The notes under the pieces are model-generated. The model ran no database searches and was not told where the DNA came from. It saw only the letters and a program-made list of their open reading frames with translations. DNA of 12,358 nucleotides, from the NCBI GenBank assembly GCA_023424215.1, contig JAFAEC010000195.1, forward strand, positions 1 through 12,358, written 5' to 3'. The stretch's first letter is position 1. Each line of letters starts with the position of its first letter. The position numbers were made by a program, and so were the translations under genes. This document shows, piece after piece, positions 1-6,308 of the stretch. The DNA comes from Pseudomonadota bacterium (lineage in GTDB: Bacteria > Pseudomonadota > Alphaproteobacteria > Caulobacterales > Caulobacteraceae).

Positions 1-5
1 GTCCC

Positions 6-24
6 CCTCCCCCTGTGGGGGAGG
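6..24. other. Stem-loop just downstream of valS
   Basis: A perfect 8-bp stem (CCTCCCCC at 6-13, GGGGGAGG at 17-24) with a 3-base loop lies a few bases past the valS stop codon. It could form the stem of a transcription terminator or be one copy of a C-rich intergenic repeat. No T-tract follows on the valS strand within the visible sequence, so termination is not demonstrated, and the window edge cuts off the context. Confidence 0.4.
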
Positions 25-28
25 AACA

Positions 29-2743
29 TTACAGCCCTTCCAGCCGCGCCAGCGCCGCCTGCAGCTTGGCCTTGCCGGCCTCCGCCGCAGCCAGCTTCTC
101 GCGCTGCTCCTCGACCACCTCGGGGGCGGCGCGGGCGACGAAGTTGGGATTGCCCAGCTTCTTGCCGAAATGACCGATGTCGCTGTCGAGAGCGGCGATC
201 TCCTTCTCCAGCCGGGCGCGTTCGGCGGCGAGGTCGATGATCCCGGCCAGCGACAGGGCCGCCGTGGCCCCGCCGGAGACGAAGGTGACCGCGCCCTCCG
301 GGGCGGCCTCGACACGCGACAGTTCGGACACCCGGCCCAGGGTGAGGATCAGGTCGCGGTGGCGGTCGATCCGCTCCGCCGTGGCCGCGTCGGGGGCGAC
401 GAAGGCCAGCGGCGGCTTGGCCGACGGCGACACGTTCATCTCGGCGCGCAGCTGGCGGATCTCGGTGACCAGATCGACGAGCCAGCCGATCTCCGCCTCG
501 GCGTTCGCGTCGACGAAGGCGTCGGGCAGGTCCGGCCACGCGGCGCCGATCAGCAGGCCCTCGGTGCGGGGCGCGCCGTCGCCGGCGGTCTGGGCCCACA
601 GCTCCTCGGTGATGAAGGGCATCACCGGGTGCATCAGCTTCAGGGTCTGGTCCAGCGTCCAGGCCGTCATGGCCCGGGTCTCGGCCTTCGCCGCCTCGTC
701 GGCGCCCTGGAACACCGGCTTGGCAAGTTCGAGATACCAGTCGCAGAACACGTTCCAGACGAAGCGGTACAGGGCCGAGGCGGCGTCGTCGAAGCGGCCG
801 CCTTCCAGCGCCGATGACACCTGGCGCTCGGCCTTCGTCAGCTCGCCGCGAATCCAGCGGTTGATGGTCTGCTCGACGCCGGCCGGGTCGAAGCCCTCCA
901 CGCGGACCGCCTCGTTCATCTGGGCGAAGCGGGCGGCGTTCCACAGCTTGGTGCCGAAGTTCCGATAGCCTTCAATGCGTTGCTTCGACAACTTGATGTC
1001 GCGTGTGCCCGACAGGATGGCCATGGTGAAGCGCAGCGGGTCGGCGCCCAGCTCGTCGATGATGCCGAGCGGGTCGATAACGTTGCCCTTCGACTTCGAC
1101 ATCTTCTGGCCCTTCTCGTCGCGGACCAGGCCGTTGATGATCACCCGCCGGAACGGCACTTCATCCATGAAGTGAAGTCCCATCATCATCATCCGGGCGA
1201 CCCAGAAGAAGATGATGTCGGCGGCCGTCACCAGATCGGATGTCGGATAGAAGCGTTCGAGGTCCTCGGTCTTCTCCGGCCAGCCCATGGTCGAGAACGG
1301 CCACAGGGCCGAGCTGAACCAGGTATCGAGCACGTCCTCGTCCTGGCGCAGGTCGCGGTCGCCGGCCTCGGCGCGGACCTCTTCCTCGCTCTCGCCGACG
1401 TAGATGTTGCCCTCGGCGTCGTACCAGGCCGGGATGCGGTGGCCCCACCACAGCTGGCGGCTGATGCACCACGGCTCGATGTTGCGGAGCCATTCGAAGT
1501 AGATCTTCTCGTAGCTCTTCGGCTCGAAGACGGTGTCGCCCTGTTCCACCGCCTTGATGGCCGGCTGGGCCAGGGTGTGGGCGTCGACGTACCACTGGTC
1601 GGTCAGCCACGGTTCGATGACCACGCCCGAGCGGTCGCCGTGCGGGACGACGTGGCGGGTCTTCTCGATCTCCTTCAGCCAGCCCTCGGCCTCGGCGCGG
1701 GCGACGATGGCCTTGCGCGCCTCGAAGCGATCCATGCCGCAGTACTCAGCCGGCACGTCGGGCGTCTCGGCGTTGGTGATGCGGGCGAAGGCATCCAGCA
1801 CGTTCAGCGCCTCGAGGCCGGTGCGCTTGCCGACGCCAAAGTCGTTGAAGTCGTGGGCCGGCGTGATCTTCACCGCGCCCGAGCCCTTGGTCGGATCGGC
1901 GTAGTCGTCGGCGACGATGCGGATGCGGCGGCCGGTGATCGGATGGTCGATCCACTTGCCCACCAGACCGGAGTATCGCTCGTCGTCCGGATGCACCGCC
2001 ACGCCGGTGTCGCCCAGCATGGTCTCCGGCCGGGTGGTGGCGACGACGATGTAGTCGCGCGTCTCGAATTCAGTCGCCCGGCCCTCTTCGTCGAAGGCGA
2101 CCGGGTGCTCGTAGGTGACGCCGTCGGCCAGCGGATAGGCGAAGTGCCAGTAGTGCCCGTCGACCTCGCGCTGCTCGACCTCGAGGTCCGAGATGGCGGT
2201 CTGGAAATGCGGGTCCCAGTTCACCAGTCGCTTGTCGCGGTAGATCAGGCCTTCCCTGTAGAGCTGGACGAAGACCTTGCGGACGGCGATCTGCAGGGCC
2301 GGGTCGAGGGTGAAGCGCTCGCGGCTCCAGTCGCACGAGGAGCCCAGCCGGCGCAGCTGGTTCTGGATCGAGCCGGCGCTGGTCGCCTTCCACTCCCACA
2401 CCTTCTCGACGAAGGCGTCGCGGCCCATGTCGCGGCGGCCGACATTGCCCTCGGCGGCCAGCTGGCGCTCGACGACCATCTGGGTGGCGATGCCGGCGTG
2501 GTCGGTGCCGGGCAGCCACAGCACCGCCTTGCCCTTCATCCGCTGATAGCGGGCGAGGATGTCCTGCAGGGTGTTGTTCAGCGCGTGGCCGATGTGCAGC
2601 GAGCCGGTCACGTTCGGCGGCGGGATGACGATCGAATAGGCCTCGGCGGAGGTATCCTGCCGCGGGGCGAACTGGCCGCTGGCCTCCCACTGGGCATAGA
2701 GGCGCGGTTCGGCGGCTTTGGGATCGAAGGTCTTGTCGAGCAT
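29..2743 (-). CDS. valS: Valine--tRNA ligase (ValRS)
   Basis: Cytoplasmic class I aminoacyl-tRNA synthetase that charges tRNA-Val and edits mischarged threonine. The 904-residue product has the expected full length. The class I HIGH signature is at residues 50-53, inside PPNVTGSLHIGH. The CP1 editing domain covers roughly residues 190-400, with TTRPETMLGDTG and HDFNDF. The WCISRQLWWGHRIPAW segment follows at 425-440, and the KMSKS loop is at 547-551. After these come the helical anticodon-binding region and a C-terminal coiled coil of about 60 residues (AAERARLEKEIAALD onward), which is typical of ValRS. The ATG start gives the usual MLDKTFDP N-terminus, but the upstream Shine-Dalgarno match is weak. 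The gene follows popZ on the same strand after a terminator, so it probably has its own promoter in the 102-base gap, although I could not pick a convincing one. The motifs look intact. Confidence 0.98.
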   Translation of the reverse strand: MLDKTFDPKAAEPRLYAQWEASGQFAPRQDTSAEAYSIVIPPPNVTGSLHIGHALNNTLQDILARYQRMKGKAVLWLPGTDHAGIATQMVVERQLAAEGNVGRRDMGRDAFVEKVWEWKATSAGSIQNQLRRLGSSCDWSRERFTLDPALQIAVRKVFVQLYREGLIYRDKRLVNWDPHFQTAISDLEVEQREVDGHYWHFAYPLADGVTYEHPVAFDEEGRATEFETRDYIVVATTRPETMLGDTGVAVHPDDERYSGLVGKWIDHPITGRRIRIVADDYADPTKGSGAVKITPAHDFNDFGVGKRTGLEALNVLDAFARITNAETPDVPAEYCGMDRFEARKAIVARAEAEGWLKEIEKTRHVVPHGDRSGVVIEPWLTDQWYVDAHTLAQPAIKAVEQGDTVFEPKSYEKIYFEWLRNIEPWCISRQLWWGHRIPAWYDAEGNIYVGESEEEVRAEAGDRDLRQDEDVLDTWFSSALWPFSTMGWPEKTEDLERFYPTSDLVTAADIIFFWVARMMMMGLHFMDEVPFRRVIINGLVRDEKGQKMSKSKGNVIDPLGIIDELGADPLRFTMAILSGTRDIKLSKQRIEGYRNFGTKLWNAARFAQMNEAVRVEGFDPAGVEQTINRWIRGELTKAERQVSSALEGGRFDDAASALYRFVWNVFCDWYLELAKPVFQGADEAAKAETRAMTAWTLDQTLKLMHPVMPFITEELWAQTAGDGAPRTEGLLIGAAWPDLPDAFVDANAEAEIGWLVDLVTEIRQLRAEMNVSPSAKPPLAFVAPDAATAERIDRHRDLILTLGRVSELSRVEAAPEGAVTFVSGGATAALSLAGIIDLAAERARLEKEIAALDSDIGHFGKKLGNPNFVARAAPEVVEEQREKLAAAEAGKAKLQAALARLEGL

Positions 2744-2790
2744 GGGTGTCGTTTCGGGGATGACGGCGCCGCTGTCCAGCGCCGCAAAGG

Positions 2791-2821
2791 AAAAGGGCGG
2801 CCCCGCCTTGCGGAGCCGCCC
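2791..2821 (-). terminator. Rho-independent terminator after popZ
   Basis: Read on the minus strand, a GGGCGGC/GCCGCCC 7-bp stem (2815-2821 with 2795-2801), with a further 3-bp inner helix, is followed at once by TTTTCCTTT. It lies about 25 bases past the popZ stop codon and upstream of valS. It should therefore separate popZ transcription from valS, fully or in part. Confidence 0.75.
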
Positions 2822-2845
2822 CGTGATGTCGTCGATCAGGGAGGG

Positions 2846-3499
2846 TCAGCCGGCCGAGCGGGCGATGCGTTCGACTTCCTTGCGTACCTCGCGCTCGACG
2901 ATGCCGGGCAGGTTGGCGTCGAGCCATTCCTTGAGCATCGGGCGCAGCATTTCGGCGACCATGGCCTCGATGGTCGAGCCGCTGGCGAAGCTGAGGTCGG
3001 GCCCGCGCGGCGCCTCGGCCGCCTGCGGCTGGCGCAGCGAGGAGGCCAGGCCGGCGAAGGCCGACGCGGCGCTGGCCGCGGCGCTCTCTCCGACCAGGGA
3101 ATCATAGCCGGCCGACGGGACGGAAGGGGGTTCGGGCGTGTGGACCTCGGCCGGCGCGTCGAAGAACGATTCGCTGCGCGGGGCCTCCGCCGCCGGGAAC
3201 GGCTCCGGCTCGGCCGGCGACACGTCCAGATCGCCGATGGTTTCCCCCGCGGGGGCCTCGTAGGTGTCGGTCAGCTCGAGCACGTCCTCCTCGGAGGCGG
3301 CGGGCTCCTGCATCGACGGCGTCTCGTCCATCATGGCCGGCGAGACGTCCGCGGGCTCCGCTTCGGGCTCAGGCTCAGGCTCCGGCTGGGCGGCGGCGCC
3401 CGGCGCGGTCTCGGCCGGGGCGTCGTCTTCGGAGATGATCCGGCGGATCGACGCCAGGATCTCCTCCATCGTCGGTTCCTGGGCGGGCTGGTCGGTCAT
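2846..3499 (-). CDS. popZ: Polar organizing protein PopZ (DUF2497 family)
   Basis: Intrinsically disordered hub protein that self-assembles at the cell pole. In Caulobacter it anchors the ParB/parS centromere and recruits cell-cycle signalling proteins. The 217-residue product starts with the diagnostic conserved helix EPTMEEILASIRRIISEDD (residues 8-26), which is the partner-binding region. A Pro/Glu/Asp/Ala-rich linker follows (about 27-130), containing an (EP)n run at 40-49. Next come an Ala/Ser-rich helix (SLVGESAAASAASAFAGLA, 134-152) and the C-terminal oligomerisation helices (about 175-217, including LRPMLKEWLDANLP). The linker is longer than in the C. crescentus protein (about 177 residues in total, from memory). 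The ATG at 3499 was chosen because it yields the family N-terminus and has GGGGA 6-7 bases upstream; the 30 codons further upstream do not resemble the family. The gene lies between tolC and valS on the same strand. A GANTC (CcrM-type) site overlaps the ribosome-binding region and another lies at 3602-3606. Confidence 0.96.
   Translation of the reverse strand: MTDQPAQEPTMEEILASIRRIISEDDAPAETAPGAAAQPEPEPEPEAEPADVSPAMMDETPSMQEPAASEEDVLELTDTYEAPAGETIGDLDVSPAEPEPFPAAEAPRSESFFDAPAEVHTPEPPSVPSAGYDSLVGESAAASAASAFAGLASSLRQPQAAEAPRGPDLSFASGSTIEAMVAEMLRPMLKEWLDANLPGIVEREVRKEVERIARSAG
3366..3387. repeat. Hexanucleotide tandem repeat inside popZ
   Basis: About 3.7 copies of a 6-bp unit GGCTC(A/C) read on the plus strand. 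On the popZ strand they encode alternating Glu-Pro in the disordered linker. A 6-bp unit keeps frame, so slippage would change linker length without breaking the gene. The array is short, so actual variability is unproven. Confidence 0.7.
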
Positions 3500-3640
3500 G
3501 GCGAATCCCCGGGAGCACGCATCCGCGCACGGACAAGTCGATCTGGCCGGGGTGGAGCGGCGCCCCTCCCCCGCAGCCTGTCGTCGCATCTACGCCCCTT
3601 GGAATCAACGGGCGTTTTCGCCTGGCGAGCGAGCGACGCC

Positions 3641-5122
3641 TCAGTCCTGCGGCGCGGTCCGCACCACCTCGGACTTCAGCTGTGCGTCGATCGGCGCGTC
3701 GGCCTGGTCGGCGGCCGGGGTCACCGGCGGCGCCACGACGCGGTCCAGCGCCTCCAGCGCCCCGTCCCACGGCAGGGCCCCGCGATTGCGCACCCGCTCG
3801 TAGTTGGCGGCCGGATCGTAGCGTTCGAGGGTCGGGTCGAGGTCGGGCCCTTCCAGCCGCCCCATGGCCGCCAGCAGATTGGCCTGGGCGACGTATTCGT
3901 TGCGTCGGGCGCTGGCGAGGGTGATCTCGGCGTTGCGGAGCTCAAGCTCCTGGTTGAGCACGTCCAGGGTGGTGCGCAGGCCGACCTGGGCCTCCTGACG
4001 TACGCCTTCGGCGGCGACGCTGGCGGCGCGCACGGCCTCCTCGCCGGCCTGCAGGGAGGCGCGGGCGGAGATCGACTGGGCGTAGGCCGAGCTGACGTCC
4101 TGCAAGGTGTTGCGGCGCTCGCCCTCGACATTGATCTGGGCGGCATTGGCGCGCTCCAGGGCTGCGGCGACGCGCGACGCGTTCAGGCCGCCGGTGAACA
4201 GCGGGATCGACAGGGTCGCTCCGGCCGTCAGCCGGGTGTTGTCGGCGATGTCGCCGAAGCGGTCGAAGTCCCGATTGGAGCCGCCGTAGCTGGCCGAGGC
4301 GCGCACCGACGGCATGTACTCGGCGCGGGCGGCGGCCACGTTGGCCTCGGCGGCCGCGAGGCTGTAGGCGGCGGCGCGGATGGCGGGGTTGTCGGCCAGG
4401 GCCACATCGAGGGCGCTGTCGAAATCGGCGGGCACGCCGGGCAGGACCGGCATCGGCGCCAGATCGCCGGGCGCCTGGCCGACCACGGCGGCGTAGACGG
4501 CGCGCGAGGTCGACAGCTGGGCCTGGGCGTTGGCCAGGTCGGCCTCGGACTGGGCGAGGCGGGCCTCGGACTGGGCGACGTCGGTGCGGGTGATCTCCCC
4601 GACCTCGAAGCGCGCCGAGGATTCCTCCAGCTGCCGCTGCAGGACGGCCAGGTTGGCCTGACGGATGCGCAGCACCTCCATGTCGCGGATCACGTCGGCG
4701 TAGGCCTGGATCACCGAGGCGAGCACCGACTGTTCGATCCCGCGCAGGTTCTCGCGGCCGGCGAAGATGTCAGCCTCGGCGGCGGTGATGCCGTGACCGA
4801 TCCGGCCGCCCGACCACAGCGTCTGGGACAGGCCGATGCTGGCCGAGGCGCCGTCGCTGTCCGGGTCGAGGGCCGCGTCGCTGTAGTCGCGGCTGTAGTC
4901 GCCGCTGATGGTGACATCGAGGGTGGGTCGCAGACCGGCGCGCGCCTGCACGATCGATTCGTCCAGCGCCCGCTGGTTGGCCCGCTGGGCCAGCAGCGAC
5001 GGATTGGTGCGGTAGGCCAGGGCGATCGCTTCCTGGAGCGTCTCCGCCCAGGCAGGCGCACCCATGCCGCCGATTACGGCGATGACAGCCACCGAGGCGA
5101 GCGCACGCGAACGTTTCAGCAT
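3641..5122 (-). CDS. tolC: TolC-family outer-membrane efflux/secretion channel
   Basis: Outer-membrane trimeric channel protein that links to inner-membrane pumps (RND efflux or type I secretion) through periplasmic adaptors. The 493-residue product starts with a Sec signal peptide, MLKRSRALASVAVIAVIGGMGAPAWA, cleaved before ETLQ. The mature part shows the internal duplication of the family: LQEAIALAYRTNPSLLAQRAN in the first half and LDVALADNPAIRAAAYSLAAAEANVAAARAEYMPS in the second. Long Ala/Gln/Glu-rich amphipathic helices follow, as expected of the alpha-barrel. The ATG at 5122 has an AGGA Shine-Dalgarno six bases upstream; a TTG start at 5143 is possible but has no such site and would lengthen the signal peptide. 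The gene sits between the methyltransferase-like gene and popZ on the same strand. From memory, C. crescentus has a TolC/RsaF-type channel gene next to popZ, so the partner could be a type I secretion system, but no pump or adaptor gene is present here. Confidence 0.95.
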   Translation of the reverse strand: MLKRSRALASVAVIAVIGGMGAPAWAETLQEAIALAYRTNPSLLAQRANQRALDESIVQARAGLRPTLDVTISGDYSRDYSDAALDPDSDGASASIGLSQTLWSGGRIGHGITAAEADIFAGRENLRGIEQSVLASVIQAYADVIRDMEVLRIRQANLAVLQRQLEESSARFEVGEITRTDVAQSEARLAQSEADLANAQAQLSTSRAVYAAVVGQAPGDLAPMPVLPGVPADFDSALDVALADNPAIRAAAYSLAAAEANVAAARAEYMPSVRASASYGGSNRDFDRFGDIADNTRLTAGATLSIPLFTGGLNASRVAAALERANAAQINVEGERRNTLQDVSSAYAQSISARASLQAGEEAVRAASVAAEGVRQEAQVGLRTTLDVLNQELELRNAEITLASARRNEYVAQANLLAAMGRLEGPDLDPTLERYDPAANYERVRNRGALPWDGALEALDRVVAPPVTPAADQADAPIDAQLKSEVVRTAPQD

Positions 5123-5176
5123 ATCGATTCCTGCCCGGCGCAAAGATCCGCGCCCTTCGTATCCCTTACGCCTGAT

Positions 5177-5200
5177 GCGGGAGGCTTTGCGCCTCCGCCA
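5177..5200. other. Stem-loop in the tolC upstream region
   Basis: The sequence GGAGGC-TTTGC-GCCTCC forms a perfect 6-bp hairpin in the gap between the methyltransferase-like gene and tolC, with a run of seven Ts further along on the plus strand. On the minus strand, where the genes lie, no T-tract follows it. It is therefore more likely a leader structure of tolC mRNA than a terminator. Function unknown. Confidence 0.35.
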
Positions 5201-5237
5201 GTTAAGTTTTTTTCACGCCGGAGATTCGGCCGCGGCC

Positions 5238-5867
5238 CTACAGGGCGAAGGTGGGCTCCGGGGCCAGTTCCGCAAGAACCGGCGGAGCCGCGTCGAAGAG
5301 CTCGCGGCGGGACACGCCCTGGGCGCCGCGCACATAGAGCACGGCCTTGCCGGTCGGGCCCGAACGCTCGACCACGGCCAGCCGCCCGCCGACCTTCAGC
5401 TTCGCGATCCACCCGTCCGGACGCGCCGGAACCGCCGCCTCCGACACGATGACGTCCCAGCCCTCGCCGGTCGGCTCGGACAGCGGCGCGACGACGGCGG
5501 CGACGCCTTCCTCGGCGAGCGCCGCCCCGGCGACGTCGAACACCGCCGAATCGGCCTCCTGCGCGGTCGTCTCAAGTCCCATCCGGGCCAGCACGACGGC
5601 TGCGTAGGGTCCGGCGACGGCCAGGGCGCGCTCGCCCGGCTGGGCGGCCACGGCCATCAGCAGCTTGGAGATGTCGCGCGGCAACATCAGCCGGCGGCCG
5701 GCGGCGACCTCGGGTTCGATCTCGGCGTAGGCGGCGAAGGTCCGGTCGCCCGGCAGCAGCCGCTCGCGCGGCGCCTCGAGCAGGGCGGCCTGCAGGGCGC
5801 GGTCGGTGACGTCGTTCACCCGCACCTGGCTGTCGACCATGAGTTTGCGGGCCGCGGCGTAATCCAT
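5238..5867 (-). CDS. Protein-L-isoaspartate O-methyltransferase family protein with eroded SAM loop
   Basis: The family repairs isoaspartyl residues using S-adenosylmethionine. This 209-residue protein keeps the typical N-terminus (MVDSQVRVNDVTDRALQAAL at 10-29, then PRERLLP) and the GRRLMLPRDISKLL segment (58-70). It also keeps the C-terminal part (GWDVIVSEAAVP, LKVGGRLAVVE, VSRRELFDAAPPVL). The glycine-rich motif I that binds SAM, normally like VGCATGYS or IGTGSGY, is replaced by ALAVAGPYAAVVLARMG (81-97). It lacks the G-x-G-x-G pattern and appears a few residues shorter. The frame is open throughout, so this is not a simple frameshift. Catalysis is therefore doubtful and a structural or other role is possible. 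The ATG has AGGA nine bases upstream. The gene precedes tolC on the same strand with a 115-base gap, and a plausible sigma-70 promoter lies upstream at 5897-5925. Confidence 0.85.
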   Translation of the reverse strand: MDYAAARKLMVDSQVRVNDVTDRALQAALLEAPRERLLPGDRTFAAYAEIEPEVAAGRRLMLPRDISKLLMAVAAQPGERALAVAGPYAAVVLARMGLETTAQEADSAVFDVAGAALAEEGVAAVVAPLSEPTGEGWDVIVSEAAVPARPDGWIAKLKVGGRLAVVERSGPTGKAVLYVRGAQGVSRRELFDAAPPVLAELAPEPTFAL

Positions 5868-5896
5868 GGGAAGCTGTCCTGCTGAAATCTCGCGCG

Positions 5897-5925
5897 CTTA
5901 TAGGTCTGCGCGTTGCGGCGGACAA
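5897..5925 (-). promoter_or_regulatory. Candidate sigma-70 promoter for the methyltransferase-like gene and tolC
   Basis: On the minus strand, TTGTCC (5920-5925) and TATAAG (5897-5902) are separated by exactly 17 bases, about 30 bases upstream of the start codon at 5867. It overlaps the candidate plus-strand tRNA-Cys promoter. Confidence 0.5.
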
Positions 5926-5941
5926 TCCGATCTGATAGCGA
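5913..5941 (+). promoter_or_regulatory. Candidate promoter of tRNA-Cys
   Basis: TTGCGG (5913-5918), a 17-base spacer, and TAGCGA (5936-5941) lie 40 bases upstream of tRNA-Cys. The -10 match is weak. The elements interleave with the opposite-strand promoter. Confidence 0.35.
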
Positions 5942-5947
5942 ACGCGC

Positions 5948-6061
5948 CTCGCGATGGCGCGGCCGTTTCACGCGGCTCGCGGCCTGATGGCGGAGTGGTT
6001 ACGCAGCGGACTGCAAATCCGTGTACGCCGGTTCGATTCCGGCTCAGGCCTCCATCGCGAG
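5948..6061. repeat. 10-bp inverted repeat bracketing tRNA-Cys
   Basis: CTCGCGATGG at 5948-5957 is perfectly complementary, in inverted orientation, to CCATCGCGAG at 6052-6061. The right arm covers the encoded CCA and the first trailer bases, so leader and trailer of the primary transcript could pair beyond the acceptor stem. Confidence 0.8.
5981..6054 (+). tRNA. tRNA-Cys (anticodon GCA)
   Basis: The full cloverleaf is visible. The acceptor arms GGCCTGA (5981-5987) and TCAGGCC (6044-6050) pair completely. The anticodon GCA is at 6013-6015 in an ACTGCAAAT loop context. The T arm is GCCGG-TTCGATT-CCGGC. The discriminator base is T (6051), as expected for tRNA-Cys, and the CCA end is encoded at 6052-6054. 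A 10-bp inverted repeat brackets the gene (5948-5957 and 6052-6061), and its right arm includes the CCA. Confidence 0.97.
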
Positions 6062-6094
6062 TTTCCCCGCTTCAGCCCTTTTGCGCCCGCGCGG

Positions 6095-6217
6095 TCAGGA
6101 GACCGGCGCGGTCATCCAGCCCACGGCGCTCGCGGCACCCACCGCGGCCGTGACCACGGCGACGGCCAGCGCGACCCGCGCGTTGCGATGGATGAAATCG
6201 AAGACTCCGCCGAACAT
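6095..6217 (-). CDS. Small single-pass membrane protein, 40 aa, unknown function
   Basis: The frame runs from ATG at 6217 to TGA at 6095-6097. The product begins MFGGVFDFIHRNAR, continues with a hydrophobic Val/Ala-rich stretch (about residues 15-33, ALAVAVVTAAVGAASAVGW) and ends MTAPVS. This predicts one transmembrane helix after a short cytoplasmic N-terminus with positive charges (RNAR). A good Shine-Dalgarno (GGGGGAG) precedes the ATG by about seven bases, which is the main reason I accept such a short frame. It lies 88 bases downstream of the RNA methyltransferase gene on the same strand, so it could be cotranscribed or have its own promoter. Two larger plus-strand frames across this stretch begin inside or upstream of tRNA-Cys and look like shadows. 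I do not recognise a family. Confidence 0.6.
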   Translation of the reverse strand: MFGGVFDFIHRNARVALAVAVVTAAVGAASAVGWMTAPVS

Positions 6218-6284
6218 GGCTCAACTCCCCCGGACGCCCGGACGACGCCACAAGCGGGGCCGTTCATCAAGGTATACGAAGGGT

Positions 6285-6308
6285 TAATCGCGATCTGGTG
6301 ATCGATTA
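6285..6308 (-). other. Stem-loop at the RNA methyltransferase stop codon
   Basis: On the minus strand TAAT-CGATC-ACCA-GATCG-CG-ATTA can fold into a 9-bp hairpin with a 2-base bulge. The stop codon TAA is its first bases. No T-tract follows, so it may act as a weak attenuator or mRNA 3'-end structure between the methyltransferase gene and the small membrane protein gene, or be incidental. Confidence 0.3.

Noticed and set aside
980..5452. A 1490-codon open frame on the plus strand
   Set aside because: It runs antisense to valS, popZ, tolC and the methyltransferase-like gene. Its composition is the usual Arg/Gly/Leu-rich shadow produced by high-GC codon bias and it has no recognisable domain.
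5954..6301. Plus-strand frames overlapping tRNA-Cys and the following gap
   Set aside because: They read through the tRNA and lie antisense to the better-supported small membrane protein frame; no RBS or family resemblance.
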